Positions 16,837 through 24,377 of a DNA stretch of 64,000 nucleotides are shown here, piece by piece (positions within the stretch are counted from its first letter, which is position 1; each line of letters starts with the position of its first letter). The notes under the pieces were generated by a model. The model did not search any database and was not told the DNA's origin. It saw only the letters and a list, made by a program, of their open reading frames with translations. The DNA is from Halosimplex litoreum (GTDB lineage: Archaea; Halobacteriota; Halobacteria; Halobacteriales; Haloarculaceae), in NCBI RefSeq assembly GCF_016065055.1, contig NZ_CP065856.1:2665836-2729835 (forward strand). The letters are read 5' to 3'. The translations under genes were made by a program, and so were the position numbers.

Positions 16837-17196
16837 TTACTGCCCGAGCGGGTCGCGGTTGATGGCGACGCCGTGGGGCGTGATGATGAGCTGGTCGTCG
16901 CCCTTCTGGGCGATGTCGCCGCCGACCTCGTTGGCGACCTGCTTGAGCTCGTCGGTGATGTGCTCCATCGTCCGGTCCTGGGTCGTGTGGCGCGTGATGT
17001 CGGCGATGACCACGTCGCCGTCGTAGACGGCGTCCTTGATGTCGATGACGTCCTGTTTGTCGCCGATCTTCGCGATCCGAACCTGACGGGAGGCCGCCGT
17101 CGCCCCCGCGTCGACCCCGTCGCTCTCGATCTCGACGTAGTCCTCTTTCTGCCGGCTACCCCCGGATTCCCCGAGGATTTTGCTCATTAGTCCCAT
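16837..17196 (-). CDS. sepF: Archaeal cell-division protein SepF
   Basis: 119 aa from the ATG at 17196. SepF is the membrane anchor of FtsZ in archaea that lack FtsA; it binds the membrane through an N-terminal amphipathic helix and polymerises through its core. The start MGLMSKILGESG is that helix. A disordered linker of about 25 residues follows, and the SepF core is at about 38-119 (VIDIKDAVYDGDVVIADIT, then DRTMEHITDELKQVANEVGG). It closely resembles the Haloferax protein as I recall it. No ftsZ gene is in the window. The upstream neighbour is a HerA-like ATPase on the same strand. Confidence 0.88.
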   Translation of the reverse strand: MGLMSKILGESGGSRQKEDYVEIESDGVDAGATAASRQVRIAKIGDKQDVIDIKDAVYDGDVVIADITRHTTQDRTMEHITDELKQVANEVGGDIAQKGDDQLIITPHGVAINRDPLGQ

Positions 17197-17286
17197 ACAC
17201 TCTCTCCCGGTCGCTGTCCGTTTGTATTTTACGTCAGACATCCCTCGTCGACCGGACACTCGTCGGACGCGGCTCGGGACGACGGG

Positions 17287-18378
17287 TCAATCGTCGACGC
17301 CACTCCCGGTCCGGTCTTCGTCGCTCTCGACGTCGCTCGCGCTGGGACTGTCCCCGCCGTGGGGGGTCTCTCGCCGGCGGACGGTCGCCGAGTGGACCGT
17401 CTCGGTCGCGTCGTCGACGACGACCACATCGCCTGGGCTCGTGGGCAGCCGCTCGGTCAGCGAACTCGACATGTACGTCGGCCGGGCGGCCTCCAACGCT
17501 GCCAGGTCCGCCTCGGAGGTGAGCCGGTGAGAGACCACGATGTCCGACTGGGAGACCGCCACCTCCGAGACGGCGCTGGGCCGCTGGGTCGCGAGTACGA
17601 GGCTCACGCCGGGTGCGCGTCCGCGTGTGAGGATCGTCTCCAGCGCTGCCTCGCCGACGCCGCCGAAGACGGTGTGGGCCTCGTCGACCATGAACCACGG
17701 GAGCCGCGCGATCGCACCGTCGACTCGGGCACGGTACAGCGCCTCGCCGATACCGCGGACGACGGCGTTCATCGGCGCCGAGTCCAGCCCCGACACGTCG
17801 ACGACCGTCACCGCACCGCTGCCCAGCTCCCGGGCGTCCATCCCCTCGGGGTCGAAGACACCCCACGAGTCGGCCAGGTCGAGGTGGTTGCGCGCCGCGC
17901 GCCTGTCGACACCCGGCGCGTCGGTCGCCTCGACGGCGTCCCGCATGTCCGAAAGCGTCGGCTGGCCCTGGGCGGCCCGCCAGACCAGCCCGCCCGCGCC
18001 GCTCTCGGGCGACAGATCTAACAGCGCGCACCACGACCGCGGGTCCAGCGTCGTCGCCGTGATCTGCGGGTCGTCGACCACCTCGGCGGGGACGGGCTCG
18101 CCCTCGGCGGGTTCGGCCAACGTCGGAAACACGCCCATCGGGTCGACGACGACGGGCGCGACGCCGTCGGCCCGCGCGAGCGCCTCGGCGAGGACGCCCA
18201 GCGTGTAGGACTTCCCGTAGCCGCGCTTGCCGACGATCAGCGTCGCGTGCGGGCCGTCGAGGTCGACGTGCAGCGGCACGCCGCTGGACCCGTCCCGCGC
18301 TCGGTAGGTGCCCAGACGCCCAGTGGGCCCGTCCTCGTCGGCCTGCGCCGCAGTTCCGCGTCCGATGACGAACGTCAC
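17287..18378 (-). CDS. HerA/DUF87-like P-loop ATPase
   Basis: 363 aa starting at the GTG at 18378 (VTFVIGRGTAAQ). It belongs to the HerA-FtsK superfamily of hexameric DNA or protein pumps. The P-loop is GKRGYGKS at residues 50-57 (LIVGKRGYGKSYTLGV). Walker B is in LPWFMVDEAHTVF, followed by the sensor-like LATQRPSAVSEVAVSQSDI. It is shorter than HerA proper, with the beta-barrel domain reduced, and has an acidic C-terminal tail of about 35 residues. A role in DNA repair or segregation is inferred only from the family. Confidence 0.75.
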   Translation of the reverse strand: MTFVIGRGTAAQADEDGPTGRLGTYRARDGSSGVPLHVDLDGPHATLIVGKRGYGKSYTLGVLAEALARADGVAPVVVDPMGVFPTLAEPAEGEPVPAEVVDDPQITATTLDPRSWCALLDLSPESGAGGLVWRAAQGQPTLSDMRDAVEATDAPGVDRRAARNHLDLADSWGVFDPEGMDARELGSGAVTVVDVSGLDSAPMNAVVRGIGEALYRARVDGAIARLPWFMVDEAHTVFGGVGEAALETILTRGRAPGVSLVLATQRPSAVSEVAVSQSDIVVSHRLTSEADLAALEAARPTYMSSSLTERLPTSPGDVVVVDDATETVHSATVRRRETPHGGDSPSASDVESDEDRTGSGVDD

Positions 18379-18462
18379 GGGGGACGGTGGTCCCGGCTTC
18401 ACCCTTGAAGGTTCGCCGAGCGCGAGCCAACACTGACGGTGATCGCTCCCTACTCCTCGCCC

Positions 18463-19197
18463 GTGACGTTCAGCATCTGCGTTCGGGAGACCTACACCGA
18501 CGAGACGGGCGACGAGCAGACCCGGTACGGCGTCGCGGTGACGACGCGACTGGCCGGCGTGGGGACGCTGTGTCCGTTCGCCAGTGAACACGGCGCCGTC
18601 GCCACCCAGAGCCTGGTCAACGTCGACCTCGGTCGGACGGGGATCGAGTACCTGAACGACGGGCTCGGGGTCGAAGACGCGCTGGAAGCGCTGCTCGCCG
18701 CCGACGACGGCCGCGCCGAGCGCCAGCTCCACGGCGTCGGGTCGGACGGCGAGTTCGCCTTCTCCGGCGAGGAGTGTCGCCCCTGGTACGGCGATATCGT
18801 CGGGGAGAACTACACCGTCGCCGGGAACCTCCTGACCGGCGGCGACGTGGTCGAAGCGGTCGCCGAGACGTACGCGGAGGGCGCCGCCGAGGATCCGGAC
18901 GACCCCGAGTCAGACCCGGAAACGCCGCTGGCCGAACGGCTGATCGACGCGCTCGCGGCCGGCCACGAACTCGGCGGCGACAAGCGCGAGGAGCTCCACG
19001 TCCAGAGCGCTGCGCTGCTGGTCCGTTCGACCGAAGACCGCGAGATGACCCCCTACTACGACGACCTGCGCGTCGACGCCACCGAGACCCCTCTCGAAGA
19101 CCTCCGGGAGACCTACGAACTCGCCGCCGAAGGCTACGAGATGGCGATGGACCGCTACGAAGCGGAGTACGCCGACGACGAGGACGCCGGCGAGTGA
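18463..19197 (+). CDS. DUF1028 family protein
   Basis: 244 aa starting at the GTG at 18463, whose residues VTFSICVRET match the usual family start (TFSIV/CA). DUF1028 proteins have an Ntn-hydrolase-like fold. Family blocks include YGVAVTTRLAGVGTLCPFA, then ATQSLVNVDLG and the long Gly-Asn segment VAGNLLTGGDVV. The last 25 residues are acidic. No substrate is known; a peptidase or acylase-like reaction is only a guess. The gene is divergent from the HerA-like gene. Confidence 0.8.
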   Translation: MTFSICVRETYTDETGDEQTRYGVAVTTRLAGVGTLCPFASEHGAVATQSLVNVDLGRTGIEYLNDGLGVEDALEALLAADDGRAERQLHGVGSDGEFAFSGEECRPWYGDIVGENYTVAGNLLTGGDVVEAVAETYAEGAAEDPDDPESDPETPLAERLIDALAAGHELGGDKREELHVQSAALLVRSTEDREMTPYYDDLRVDATETPLEDLRETYELAAEGYEMAMDRYEAEYADDEDAGE

Positions 19198-19222
19198 GGA
19201 CGAAGCCGCTCGCTTCGCTGGC

Positions 19223-19717
19223 TCAGACCGCGAACTCGAAGAGGTCGTCGCCCACGTGGTGGATCGACTCGACGACCTTGCCGGAGTCGCCGACCATGTC
19301 CGAACCGTCGGTCTTCGCGCGGCCGACGGCGAGGAACTTCCCGTGGCTCTCCTCGGCGATGGCGACGAGATCGCCGCTCTCGATGGAGTCGTCGGCCTCG
19401 ACGATGCCGGGGCGCATCACGTCTGCACCGTCCGAGACGAACGAGACGGCGCCCGCGTCGACGGTGACGACGTTACGCTGGGGCGGGAAGGCGTTGGCTC
19501 CCTGGACGGTGAGGAACGGTTCGTCCTCGCCGGCCGCGTCCCGAACGTAGAGGACGAGCGGGTCGCCGTCGACGAGGACGACGTTCCAGTCGCTGTCCTC
19601 GAACTCGACTTTCTCGTAACTGTCGGCGTCGATCTCGACGCCGAGAGTGGCCGCGACGGCGTCTTCGATGTCGGCGATCGCGTCCGCGCGGAGGTGGTGG
19701 CGCGACTTCACGTCCAT
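19223..19717 (-). CDS. PUA-domain RNA-binding protein
   Basis: 164 aa. The N-terminal 75 residues (MDVKSRHHLRADAIADIEDA) match the DUF1947-type domain found before PUA in archaea. The PUA domain covers about 77-155: VVTVDAGAVSFVSDGADVMRP, then GDLVAIAEE and FLAVGRAKTDGSDM. PUA proteins bind structured RNA; this family is related to the MCT-1/translation-initiation type. It is a single gene, convergent to the DUF1028 gene. Confidence 0.85.
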   Translation of the reverse strand: MDVKSRHHLRADAIADIEDAVAATLGVEIDADSYEKVEFEDSDWNVVLVDGDPLVLYVRDAAGEDEPFLTVQGANAFPPQRNVVTVDAGAVSFVSDGADVMRPGIVEADDSIESGDLVAIAEESHGKFLAVGRAKTDGSDMVGDSGKVVESIHHVGDDLFEFAV

Positions 19718-19789
19718 ACGTCGATGTGGGCCGGGTGGCGGGATAAATCGACCGCTCCGCGACGCCGCGCTCGGTCGGACGGGCCCGGT

Positions 19790-20143
19790 CTACGAGTCGG
19801 CCGGGCCGTCGCGGCGGTCACGTCGGTCGTCTGCGGCGTCGCAGCGGTCACGTCGGCCGTCCGCGGCGTCGCGGCGGTCGGGCTCGGAGGGGTCGCTGTC
19901 CCGGCTCTCCTCGTCGGGGCTGTGGCGTCGCCCGACGAGCAGGGCCGCGGCGTGGAGCGTCCAGAAAGCGACGAGGACGGGGGCGGTGTCGGCTGTGACG
20001 CCGTAGACCGCCAGGATCGGGAGATGGATACAGGGGAGGGCGACGCCGGCCCAGAAAGCCAGGCGCTCGCCGATAGCGGCGGCGTCGGTGGCCAGGCGCC
20101 AGAGGTGACGGCGAAGGGCGAGGGTGGCGGGCGGTGCGCTCAT
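19790..20143 (-). CDS. Small membrane protein with repetitive charged tail
   Basis: 117 aa from the ATG at 20143. Two hydrophobic segments (AFWAGVALPCIHLPILAVYG and LVAFWTLHAAALLVG) are followed by a tail of about 40 residues made of Arg and Asp. The tail holds a 10-residue repeat, DRRDAADGRR then DRCDAADDRR then DRRDG, encoded by a 30-bp tandem repeat at 19806-19881. Function unknown. It lies about 100 bp downstream of the DUF6684-like gene on the same strand. Confidence 0.6.
   Translation of the reverse strand: MSAPPATLALRRHLWRLATDAAAIGERLAFWAGVALPCIHLPILAVYGVTADTAPVLVAFWTLHAAALLVGRRHSPDEESRDSDPSEPDRRDAADGRRDRCDAADDRRDRRDGPADS
19806..19881. repeat. 30-bp in-frame tandem repeat in the small membrane-protein gene
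   Basis: Units at 19806-19835 and 19836-19865, with about half of a third at 19866-19881. The shared core is ggtcacgtcgg. One unit encodes exactly ten residues, so copy-number change would keep the frame. Confidence 0.75.
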
Positions 20144-20245
20144 CCGTACTCCCCCTTCGACGGACGCCACCCAAAAGTCGGCGAACGCTCAAACCGAGCT
20201 TTGAGTCTCCGTGCCAACGGTCGACACCCGAGCGACCGCGACCGC

Positions 20246-20533
20246 TCAGCCATCGCCGACCTCCGTCTCGGCCTCCGGCTCGGCGCCGGCACCCGCTTCC
20301 GAGGGGGCGGCGCGTTCGTCGCGCTGGATGACGCGACCGCTGACGTAGGTCAGGAGTGTCAGCAGGACCAGCGGGACGACCGTGAGTACGTGCGCCCAGA
20401 AGACGAACCACAGGTCCCAGCCCCACGGGTTGTAGACCCAGAACATGACGTCGAGGACGGCCAGGATCCCGATTGGGACGAAGTTGACTGTCAGATCGAG
20501 CCACGTCTCCTCTGTGAGTTGTAGGACGCTCAT
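20246..20533 (-). CDS. Small membrane protein (DUF6684-like)
   Basis: 95 aa with two membrane segments: FVPIGILAVLDVMFWVYN and WAHVLTVVPLVLLTLLTYVS. The TWLDLTVNFVP start and LTYVSGRVI end are family marks of haloarchaeal DUF6684 (from memory). This family is often found near cytochrome oxidase genes, but none is seen here. The last 25 residues are Ala/Glu-rich and hydrophilic. Function unknown. Confidence 0.7.
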   Translation of the reverse strand: MSVLQLTEETWLDLTVNFVPIGILAVLDVMFWVYNPWGWDLWFVFWAHVLTVVPLVLLTLLTYVSGRVIQRDERAAPSEAGAGAEPEAETEVGDG

Positions 20534-20711
20534 GGGTCGTCCGGCACTGGTCGCGCCGTGTTACCGATAGGCGCGGACGGTGGATAGCGATCCGGCTTGC
20601 GATGCAAGGGACGGCGCGTCGGCGACAGAATCGGCCGACGGGGCTCGGAGACGGGACGACCGGGTGGGTCCCTGTCCGGAGACGGGCCGGTCCGAAGTCA
20701 ACCCCGGCCGG

Positions 20712-21308
20712 TCAGGGGTCGGTGTCGAGTTCGCGGAGGGCGGCGTCGTAGGCTTCCGGGCCGTCGAGCGAGCGGAAGACGTCGTCGAGGGAGTCGTCGA
20801 GTTCGGACAACCGCCGGTCGAGGCGGTCGCGGTTCTCTCCGTCGGCGTTCGCGCGTTCCCGAGCGACCCGGAAGAACTCTTCGAGGGTCGTCCGGTAGGT
20901 CGCCCGCTGGCTGAGTCGTTCGACGGTCTCCCTGAGGCGGTCGTCGTCGACGGGCTTGAGGAGATAGTCGTCGAACGCCGTCGACTCGACGTCGACGGGC
21001 TCGTCGGCGAGCGCGGCGATCTGGCAGTCGGCGTCGTCGGTCCGGACCCGGTCGACGACGCGCTGTGCCGACAGTCCGGGCAGCTGCGCGTCGAGCAGGG
21101 CGACGCTCACGTCGGGGTCGAGGCTCGCCAGCGCGTCGGCGCTGTCGTAGGCCGACCGGACGGTGAACCGCTCTCTGAGCACGGCGGCCAGTTCGTCGGT
21201 GACGGCCGGGTCGCGGTCGGCGACGAGGACCACCTGCCCGTGGGGACTCCCGTCGTGCGAACGGTCCCGCGTCGTGGACTCGCCGTCGGCCGTTTCGTCT
21301 GGATTCAT
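20712..21308 (-). CDS. HalX-type response regulator
   Basis: 198 aa from the ATG at 21308. The receiver domain is at about residues 25-130. D31 and D33 lie in VLVADRDPAV, the phosphoacceptor is D73 in ALLDAQLPGLS, and the Lys is in DYLLKPVDDDRL. The C-terminal 70 residues are the helical HalX domain (SQRATYRTTLEEFFRVARER, then RLDRRLSELDDSLDDVFRSL). It has no DNA-binding helix-turn-helix, so its output is probably protein-protein. It follows the RecA-like gene by about 22 bp on the same strand. No histidine kinase is nearby. Confidence 0.85.
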   Translation of the reverse strand: MNPDETADGESTTRDRSHDGSPHGQVVLVADRDPAVTDELAAVLRERFTVRSAYDSADALASLDPDVSVALLDAQLPGLSAQRVVDRVRTDDADCQIAALADEPVDVESTAFDDYLLKPVDDDRLRETVERLSQRATYRTTLEEFFRVARERANADGENRDRLDRRLSELDDSLDDVFRSLDGPEAYDAALRELDTDP

Positions 21309-21330
21309 CGGTTCTGGGTGGGCAGGCCGG

Positions 21331-21933
21331 TTACTCGTCGGCGACATTGGCCGTCCGGAGGTCGACGACGCTGTCGAACAGGACCTCGAACGTCTCGATC
21401 GTCTCGGGGTCGTGTACGTCCGGGTTCATGTGGTAGTGAGCCACCGCACCCGCGCGCTCGACCGTGCTCGTCAGCACTTCGAGGAACTTGAACACGGCTC
21501 GCTCCTCGGCGCGCTGGAGCAGGTCCGACACCGAGTGGACACAGACGGTCGTCTCGCCCTCGGAGACGAGCGCCGAGAGGTGACGGTCGATCACGTCGCC
21601 CAACCCGACCAGATCGGTCTCCGGATCGACCGATTCGACGACCGCGTTGGGCGGGCCGTCGGTCCCGACCGGGGCTGCCGCCGTCGACCGAGCGGCCGCC
21701 TCCACGTCGACGACGGTCGCGTTCTCGGGTCGCCCGTTCTCGTGGTCGGTCCAGACGTCGAGCCGCTCGGCCGGCGACTCCATGCAGGTGACCAACAGCG
21801 CGCGCTCGCGCTCGCCAGGCCCGTGCAGCAACTCCCTGCAGACCTCGTCCTCGTGACCGCCGACCGTCGGCGCCAGCAGCAACACGTTCAACGGTGTCTC
21901 TGTACTCCCACTGTCGTCCGGATTCGTACTCAT
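21331..21933 (-). CDS. RecA/KaiC-like haloarchaeal protein without clear P-loop (DUF7504-like)
   Basis: 200 aa from the ATG at 21933. The start LNVLLLAPTVGGHEDEVCRE corresponds to the strand-loop of KaiC-like ATPases, but the Lys-Ser/Thr of a Walker A is missing. Later blocks LVGLGDVIDRHLSAL, VCVHSVSDLLQR and VFKFLEVLTSTVERAGAVAH match the Walker-B region of RecA-like regulators. It fits a family I recall as DUF7504. It is the first gene of a two-gene unit with the HalX response regulator, which suggests a shared signalling role. Confidence 0.7.
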   Translation of the reverse strand: MSTNPDDSGSTETPLNVLLLAPTVGGHEDEVCRELLHGPGERERALLVTCMESPAERLDVWTDHENGRPENATVVDVEAAARSTAAAPVGTDGPPNAVVESVDPETDLVGLGDVIDRHLSALVSEGETTVCVHSVSDLLQRAEERAVFKFLEVLTSTVERAGAVAHYHMNPDVHDPETIETFEVLFDSVVDLRTANVADE

Positions 21934-22186
21934 GGCGATGTCCCCGGAGTTGCCGTCCACGTAACTCCGCTATCTCGTCCAACCGTGTTCGGCATGCAAG
22001 TAAGTTCCGTTGGAGTTATCAGTACTGAGATGTAGTCTGTCTGTGTAGTTTCATGTAATTGAGTTTTCGCTCCTCACGTCCGAAGTGTCGCCGTCCGGAA
22101 TTGGATGCCGAATTGATAGAATCGAAAACGGCACCGGGTGGGTCGCGGCGTGGCTTGCCGTGGCACGGAGGGTTCGTTTGGAAAGT

Positions 22187-22194
22187 CTTAAATT
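22187..22194 (+). promoter_or_regulatory. TATA box of tRNA-Asp
   Basis: The box cttaaatt is centred 27-30 bp upstream of the tRNA 5' end, within GC-rich DNA. The remaining 21934-22186 is unusually AT-rich with no convincing gene; it probably holds the promoter of the RecA-like gene on the other strand. Confidence 0.55.
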
Positions 22195-22220
22195 CACCTC
22201 CGGCAAAGCGATGAATGCGT

Positions 22221-22293
22221 GCCCGGGTGGTGTAGTGGCCCATCATACGACCCTGTCACGGTCGTGACGCGGGTTCAAATCCCGCCTCGGGCG
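22221..22293 (+). tRNA. tRNA-Asp (GTC)
   Basis: Cloverleaf read directly. The acceptor gcccggg at 22221-22227 pairs with ctcgggc at 22286-22292, with one G-U pair; the discriminator is G at 22293. The anticodon stem is cgacc/ggtcg with loop ctgtcac and anticodon GTC at 22255-22257. The T-arm is gcggg ttcaaat cccgc. No intron and no encoded CCA. Confidence 0.95.
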
Positions 22294-22313
22294 CTTTCTG
22301 TCGCGAACTTTTC

Positions 22314-22341
22314 GGCGAGCACCGCGTAGCGTGTGCTCGCC
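22314..22341. terminator. Hairpin downstream of tRNA-Asp
   Basis: Perfect 9-bp stem ggcgagcac/gtgctcgcc with a 10-nt loop, 20 bp after the tRNA. It could help terminate or process the tRNA transcript. It lacks a following T-run, so this is tentative. Confidence 0.35.
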
Positions 22342-22475
22342 ATCGTGAGCGACGGACCGGTTTCAGGCGGGTTCGAACGAAACCGAGGTTCTGCGCACCA
22401 GGCCAGCGCTCGACAGCACGTGTCGACCGCACAGCACCACAACTGCGACAGCGCCGAGCTGCACTGGCCGACGAT

Positions 22476-22958
22476 TCACTCCACAGCGACGCCGATCTCC
22501 ATCTCGTAGCGCACCAGTGACTCGCCGTCGTCGCTCAGCACGAACTCGCCGCGGAACGTCTCGCCCGCTATCAGGTGGGGCAACCACACCCGGTCGTCGA
22601 TCCACATCTCGTCGTAGGGCACCGCGCCGGTGGGGTGCCACTCCGGGACGGCCTCCTCGGTCGTCTCGGGCTCGCCCTCGATCCCCTCGGCGGCGAAAAC
22701 GTAGACGTGCATCGAGTCGTCGTCGACGGTCCCGTCGCGAAAGTGGAAGTCGAACTCGCCGCGCTTCTCGACGCCGACGGGCTCGACGCGCAACTCCTCC
22801 CGCACCTCCCGCCGGGCGGCCTCCCGAACGGTCTCGCCGCCCTCGACTTTCCCGCCGGGGCCGACGAGCTTGCCGGCGCCGAGCCCGCGCTGTTTCCGGA
22901 TGCACAGCAACTCGCCGTCGACCACGGGATGACAGAGCGTCGCCTCGGTCGGCTCCAT
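22476..22958 (-). CDS. NUDIX hydrolase (8-oxo-dGTP diphosphatase-like)
   Basis: 160 aa from the ATG at 22958. The NUDIX box is complete: GPGGKVEGGETVREAARREV then REELRV, near residues 38-62, with the metal-binding Glu residues in REELR. The start MEPTEATLCHPVVDGELLCI and the overall length resemble MTH1/MutT proteins that remove oxidised nucleotides. The tail (EWHPTGAVPYDEMWIDDRVW) matches the MTH1-like subgroup. The frame reaches 23150, but those residues lie in the promoter region shared with orc. Confidence 0.8.
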   Translation of the reverse strand: MEPTEATLCHPVVDGELLCIRKQRGLGAGKLVGPGGKVEGGETVREAARREVREELRVEPVGVEKRGEFDFHFRDGTVDDDSMHVYVFAAEGIEGEPETTEEAVPEWHPTGAVPYDEMWIDDRVWLPHLIAGETFRGEFVLSDDGESLVRYEMEIGVAVE

Positions 22959-23184
22959 ACCGGGGGACAGTCCCGCCGGCTCGGCTTCAATCTGCTGCCG
23001 CGCGACACCGGCCGTCGAACCGTCCGACGCCCGATTCACTTCCGGCGAGCCGACCACGATTCCGTGGGACACCGACCAGTTTTCGTCCCACCGGTCGGAG
23101 AAACATACCGTCTGCCGGCGGTTGCGTTCCACTTTCGCTCCGACTGGCAAACGGTTAAGTGGCGCGGGGAGCGTGGTGAAAGTA

Positions 23185-24312
23185 ATGACGGAGGACCCCG
23201 AGGAGGGGATGCTGTCGTGGGACGAGTCGGTGTTCCGCGACGAACACGTCTTCGAGATCGACTACCTGCCGGAGACGTTTCTCCACCGCGACACCCAGAT
23301 GGAGACGCTGAAGTACGCGCTGCGCCCCGCGGTGCGGGGGTCCCGACCGCTGAACGTCGTCGCGCGCGGGCCCCCGGGGACGGGCAAGACCACCGCCGTC
23401 CAGAAGCTGTTCGGCGAACTGCGCGCCCAGACCGACGTGAAGACCGTGCGGGTGAACTGCCAGGTCAACTCGACGCGGTACTCGGTGTTCTCGCGGCTGT
23501 TCGAAGGGGTGTTCGACTACGAACCGCCCTCTTCGGGCATCTCGTTCAAGAAGCTGTTCTCGCAGATCACCGACCAGCTGGTCGCCGACGACCGCGTGCT
23601 GGCGGTGGCGCTCGACGACGTGAACTACCTCTTCTACGAGGACGAGGCCTCCGACACCCTCTATTCGCTGCTGCGAGCCCACGAGGAGCAGGGCGGCGCG
23701 AAGATCGGTGTCGTCTGCATCTCTTCGGACCTCGATCTGGACGTGATCGACGCGCTGGACACGCGCGTCCAGAGCGTCTTCCGCCCGGAAGACGTGTACT
23801 TCCCGAAGTACGACCAGACGGAGATCGTCGACATCCTCGAAGAGCGGGTCGACCGGGGGTTCCACGAGGGCGTGATGGACGCGCCGGTGCTCGACCGCGT
23901 CGCCGAGTGTACCGAAGAACAGGGCGGTGACCTGCGCGTCGGCATCGACCTGATGCGCCGCGCTGGCCTCAACGCCGAGATGCGCGCCAGCAAGGCGATC
24001 GAGCTGCAGGACGTGAACAAGGCCTACGACAAGTCGAAGTACGTCCACCTCTCCCGGCGGCTGCAGGAACTCTCCGAGGCCGAGAGCGCGCTGCTGGAAG
24101 TGATCGCCGAGCACGACGGCAAGCGCGCCGGCGACATCTACGACGTGTTCAACGACGAGACCGGGCTGGGCTACACCCGCTACTCCGAGGTGACCAACAA
24201 GTTAGACCAGCTTGGGATCATCACCGCCAGCTACGCCGACGTGGAGGGTCGCGGGCGCTCGCGAGAGCTGACGCTCAACTACGACGCCGACGCGGTACTA
24301 GAGCGGCTGTAA
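23185..24312 (+). CDS. orc: Orc1/Cdc6-family replication protein
   Basis: 375 aa AAA+ ATPase related to origin recognition proteins. Walker A is GPPGTGKTT at residues 62-70. The Walker B region reads ALDDVNYLF (D144, D145), with Asp where the usual Glu stands. A winged-helix DNA-binding domain covers about residues 295-375 and ends RSRELTLNYDADAVLERL. No origin-type repeats were found around it, so it may be a secondary Orc copy. The ATG at 23185 is about 20 bp past a weak AT-rich box. The last 87 bp recur, diverged, at 25703-25789. Confidence 0.88.
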   Translation: MTEDPEEGMLSWDESVFRDEHVFEIDYLPETFLHRDTQMETLKYALRPAVRGSRPLNVVARGPPGTGKTTAVQKLFGELRAQTDVKTVRVNCQVNSTRYSVFSRLFEGVFDYEPPSSGISFKKLFSQITDQLVADDRVLAVALDDVNYLFYEDEASDTLYSLLRAHEEQGGAKIGVVCISSDLDLDVIDALDTRVQSVFRPEDVYFPKYDQTEIVDILEERVDRGFHEGVMDAPVLDRVAECTEEQGGDLRVGIDLMRRAGLNAEMRASKAIELQDVNKAYDKSKYVHLSRRLQELSEAESALLEVIAEHDGKRAGDIYDVFNDETGLGYTRYSEVTNKLDQLGIITASYADVEGRGRSRELTLNYDADAVLERL

Positions 24313-24377
24313 GGTCCGTTCGAGACCCGTTCACACGGTCGGATAACGCTTTTTCGCACACGAGCGTTCGGTTCGAT

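Noticed and set aside
22019-22246. 75-codon minus-strand frame
   Set aside because: It overlaps the 5' part of tRNA-Asp and its promoter; composition is unlike the genes here.
22360-22380. gcgggttcgaac resembling a tRNA T-arm, as if an att copy of the tRNA 3' end
   Set aside because: Similarity covers only the general T-arm pattern; the acceptor end of tRNA-Asp is not repeated and no integrase gene is near.
23110-23150. Possible origin recognition box ahead of orc (gttccactttcgctcc)
   Set aside because: Only a few bases agree with known haloarchaeal origin repeats; no second copy nearby and no AT-rich unwinding stretch.
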